The notes beneath the pieces are model-generated. The model worked only from the letters and a program-made list of their open reading frames with translations, was not told where the DNA came from and did not search any database. 40,977 nt of DNA from an archaeon (GTDB lineage: Archaea > Thermoproteota > Thermoprotei > Thermofilales > JAPDKD01). The stretch lies in NCBI GenBank assembly GCA_029258735.1, contig JAPDKD010000041.1, forward strand, positions 1 through 40,977, written 5' to 3'. Numbering within the stretch: the stretch's first letter is position 1; each line of letters begins with the position of its first letter. This document shows positions 38,371 to 40,977 of this stretch, piece by piece. A program made the translations under genes and the position numbers.

Positions 38371-39489
38371 CTACACCCCCAAGCCTTTCAGAAAAATCTT
38401 CTCAAAATACTCGGGCGAAAGATCGCTTCCTCCCAAGCCGCCTGTAACGCTAATTACTGGAGTGTCAACCCCTTCTTCGTGAAGTACTGAGCGAACCTCG
38501 GTTGCAAGAACACCTCCAAAGCCGAGAGAGTAAGACCTGTCAAACACAATAACCTTCGATGCTCTTCTAGCAATTTTTTCCACTTCATTCCGCGGAAAAG
38601 GCCTTATAGACCTGATCCGAGCCACTCCAACATGTAGCCCTTTCCTCCGCAGTTCCCCCGCTGCGTGGATGGCGTCTCCCGCCGCAGCCCCCATTATGAA
38701 CATCACGGCGTCAGCATCTTCGCAAAAAACCTCTTCTACTAAACCGTAGCGCTCGCGTCCAGTAGCTTCATAGTATCTTCTTTCTATGTTGCTGTAGACT
38801 TCGCCTGCAGCTTTAAGAGTGCGGTGAATGTCTTCCCTAAACTTGGGGTAATCTTTTGGAAAGGCGAGAGCTCCGTGCGCAAATGGGTTCTCAAAGTCTA
38901 CAGCGGCGGGGCTCTTTTTCTTCTCCCCGAGAAAATAGTCAACTTGCTCCTGCGGGGGAACCTCCACGGGCTCCGCCGTGTGCGATGTGATGAAGGCGTC
39001 CCATCCAACCGCTACGGGAAGCATAAGCTCCTTTGCCAGCTTAAAAGCCTGAATAGTCATGTCGAGAACTTCCTGCGCTGACGAAGCAAACAACATCGCC
39101 CAGCCAGCGTCGCGTAGCGTCATGAAATCGCTGTGATCCGTCCAAATACTCCATGGAGGCGCGATAGCCCGCGTAACTATCCCTGCCACTACGGGAAGCC
39201 TGGACCCAGCAGCCCACCAGATCATTTCATACATGTATAGAAGGCCTTGTGCTGAAGTGGCCGTATAGGCTCTCGCACCCGAAAAAGCGGCTCCTATAAC
39301 AGCCGCCATGGCGCTGTGCTCCGACTCCACCCGGATAAGTTTAGCCTTCAACTCGCCCTTCTCCACGAACTCCGAAATCTTCTCGATAACCGAGGTCTGC
39401 GGAGTAATAGGATATGCTGACACTACCTCCACTCGTGAAAGCTTAACACCATAGGCAGCAGCATAGTTGCCAGTTAAAAACTCCCGCAT
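38371..39489 (-). CDS. porA: 2-oxoacid (pyruvate):ferredoxin oxidoreductase alpha subunit
   Basis: AYPITPQTSVIEKISEFVEKG, RVESEHSAMAAVIGAAFSGARAYTATSAQGLLYMYEMIWWAAGSRLPVV, IWTDHSDFMTLRDAGW. Confidence 0.93.
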   Translation of the reverse strand: MREFLTGNYAAAYGVKLSRVEVVSAYPITPQTSVIEKISEFVEKGELKAKLIRVESEHSAMAAVIGAAFSGARAYTATSAQGLLYMYEMIWWAAGSRLPVVAGIVTRAIAPPWSIWTDHSDFMTLRDAGWAMLFASSAQEVLDMTIQAFKLAKELMLPVAVGWDAFITSHTAEPVEVPPQEQVDYFLGEKKKSPAAVDFENPFAHGALAFPKDYPKFREDIHRTLKAAGEVYSNIERRYYEATGRERYGLVEEVFCEDADAVMFIMGAAAGDAIHAAGELRRKGLHVGVARIRSIRPFPRNEVEKIARRASKVIVFDRSYSLGFGGVLATEVRSVLHEEGVDTPVISVTGGLGGSDLSPEYFEKIFLKGLGV

Positions 39490-39746
39490 CAGCCTTCCAC
39501 CTCCTTAACCATCTCAATAGCCTTAACAGGACACTCCTCAGCACAGATTCCACAACCTTTACAATATTCGTAGTCGATTACAGGCAGCCCCTTCCCGCTC
39601 AAGCTTATAACTCCATCAGGACAGTACATCCAGCACAATAAGCACTTGATACACTTACGATAGTCGATGCTGGGCTTGAAGAGCCTCCAGTTCCCAGTCT
39701 TCCCAGCAGCTCCAACGCTAGGCCTCGCAACAGGCAACTCAACCAA
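39489..39746 (-). CDS. porD: 2-oxoacid:ferredoxin oxidoreductase delta subunit (2x[4Fe-4S] ferredoxin)
   Basis: CIKCLLCWMYCP and CKGCGICAEECPVKAIEMV cluster motifs. Confidence 0.93.
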   Translation of the reverse strand: MVELPVARPSVGAAGKTGNWRLFKPSIDYRKCIKCLLCWMYCPDGVISLSGKGLPVIDYEYCKGCGICAEECPVKAIEMVKEVEG

Positions 39747-40302
39747 AAATCTTCACCTCCTTAAAGCCTCTCTCAACTCCGGCCCAGTTAGAATCAGCTA
39801 CTCTGCCGTCCCACACATCATAAACAGCCTTTCTAAGCGCGTCAAGATCAACCACGCCAGAAACCCTCGCAACCGCCCCAACCATAGGCATATTAGCCAA
39901 CGCATAACCTGAAAGCTTCAACCCAAGCTCCAAAGCTATACCCGTTGCGTCTACAACGGCAACCCGCTTCCCCACCTTCTCCACAAACTCCTCAGCAGTC
40001 TCCTTCGAGCCATTAATAATGAGCGTTCCGCCTAATTTGAGGCCCCCAGCCACATCAACTAGACCCAAAAGAGAAGGATCAAGAACAGCCACGAAGTCCG
40101 GCCTCTTAACCGAACTCCTCATCCTGATAACTTTATCAGAAATCCTGTTAAACGCAACTACCGGCGCCCCCCTCCGCTCCGCCCCGAAGAAAGGTATAGC
40201 CAAAGCGTATAGACCCTTGTTAACCGCAGCCCTCGCAAAAAGCAACGCAGCAGTCACAACACCCTGGCCGCCCCTACCATGCCAACGAAACTCCAAGAGC
40301 AA
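39739..40302 (-). CDS. porG: 2-oxoacid:ferredoxin oxidoreductase gamma subunit
   Basis: RWHGRGGQGVVTAALLFARAAVNKGLYALAIPFFGAERRGAPVVAFNRISDKVIRMRS. Likely TTG start. Confidence 0.92.
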   Translation of the reverse strand: MLLEFRWHGRGGQGVVTAALLFARAAVNKGLYALAIPFFGAERRGAPVVAFNRISDKVIRMRSSVKRPDFVAVLDPSLLGLVDVAGGLKLGGTLIINGSKETAEEFVEKVGKRVAVVDATGIALELGLKLSGYALANMPMVGAVARVSGVVDLDALRKAVYDVWDGRVADSNWAGVERGFKEVKIFG

Positions 40303-40452
40303 GGGACTTTACCCATTATAATATATCACGAGACAACAATAAATATAATCACCTAAGCCAAACTCAACCTGAAAAAAGCGACAAAATTAAACATAAGCAA
40401 AGAAGAAACGCTGCTTCTCTTTAAAATTATTTTAAGAAGAAGCTCCACTACT

Positions 40453-40977
40453 ATGAATGCTATGAAAAAATACCCCGATATCAAGGTAGAACCTCCTGGC
40501 CCAAAAGCAAGAGAGGTTCTGGCCCGTGACAAAAAATACCTCATGCAAAGCTTTAAACGGTGGTATCCGCTAGTCGTCAAGCGAGCCAAAGGCTACCTCG
40601 TCGAAGACGTCGACGGCAACACCTACATAGATTTCAACTCTGGCCTAGTTGTCGTAAACGTAGGCCACAGCCACCCCAAAGTAGTTGAAGCAATAATAAG
40701 ACAGGCGGAGCTATTCACTCATTACAGCATAACGGACTTCGCATACGAAATCTCCGCCATCCTCGCCGAAGAACTCACAAAAATAACGCCCGGCAACTTT
40801 GAGAAAAAAGTCTTCTTTGGCAACAGCGGAGCAGAAGCCATAGAAGCAGCAATAAAAACCAGCCGCGGACACTTCAGAGGCAAAAGACCATACCTCATAG
40901 CCTTCGCAGGCTCCTTCCATGGAAGAACAATGGGCGCCCTCAGCCTAACCTCCAGCAAACCCGTCCAACGCGCCGGC
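40453..40977 (+). CDS. Class III (PLP-dependent) aminotransferase, N-terminal part, truncated by window edge
   Basis: Frame from ATG 40453 is open to the window end: MNAMKKYPDIKVEPPGPKAREVLARD...DVDGNTYIDFNSGLVVVNVGHSHPKVVEAI...VFFGNSGAEAIEAAIKTSRGHFRGKRPYLIAFAGSFHGRTMGALSLTSSKPVQRAG. Absent from the ORF track because no stop is in the window. Confidence 0.92.
   Translation, partial: MNAMKKYPDIKVEPPGPKAREVLARDKKYLMQSFKRWYPLVVKRAKGYLVEDVDGNTYIDFNSGLVVVNVGHSHPKVVEAIIRQAELFTHYSITDFAYEISAILAEELTKITPGNFEKKVFFGNSGAEAIEAAIKTSRGHFRGKRPYLIAFAGSFHGRTMGALSLTSSKPVQRAG

Noticed and set aside
40711-40958. Two minus ORFs (40711..40920, 40722..40958) and 40353..40589
   Set aside because: Antisense to the open aminotransferase frame 40453-40977 that leaves the window.

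Overview
The window is archaeal chromosome, probably from a thermophilic TACK/Thermoproteota-like lineage. That placement is inferred from gene content only and no taxon is assigned. It is densely packed with housekeeping genes: phosphoglycerate kinase (partial at the left edge), a bacterial-type class I GAPDH, archaeal ThrRS, ATP-dependent DNA ligase, an RqcH/NFACT-led cluster, a RadA/RadB-like ATPase, a 1953-aa probable S-layer protein, NucS, RIO2, DUF460, AdoMet synthetase, LSm, an intron-containing tRNA-His(GTG), DUF2070, a 2-oxoacid:ferredoxin oxidoreductase gamma-delta-alpha-beta operon, and the start of a class III aminotransferase running off the right edge (absent from the supplied ORF track). 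A decayed TnpB-type IS relic with strong 3' hairpins lies at about 29.6-30.7 kb. I see no CRISPR array and no clear defence island. The observations most worth following up are: a box C/D sRNA-like element enclosed by a 9-bp stem upstream of gapdh; the translationally coupled KaiC-like / SPL-type radical SAM / MJ1316(DUF504) gene trio; the giant glycosylation-sequon-rich S-layer candidate with a leader hairpin next to its SD-like sequence; the decayed tnpB with omegaRNA-like hairpins; an RqcH-CBS-Mut7C-AMMECR1 gene string; and a Trx-fold protein with a Cys-rich tail. All protein family calls come from motif recognition by eye and no database search was run.
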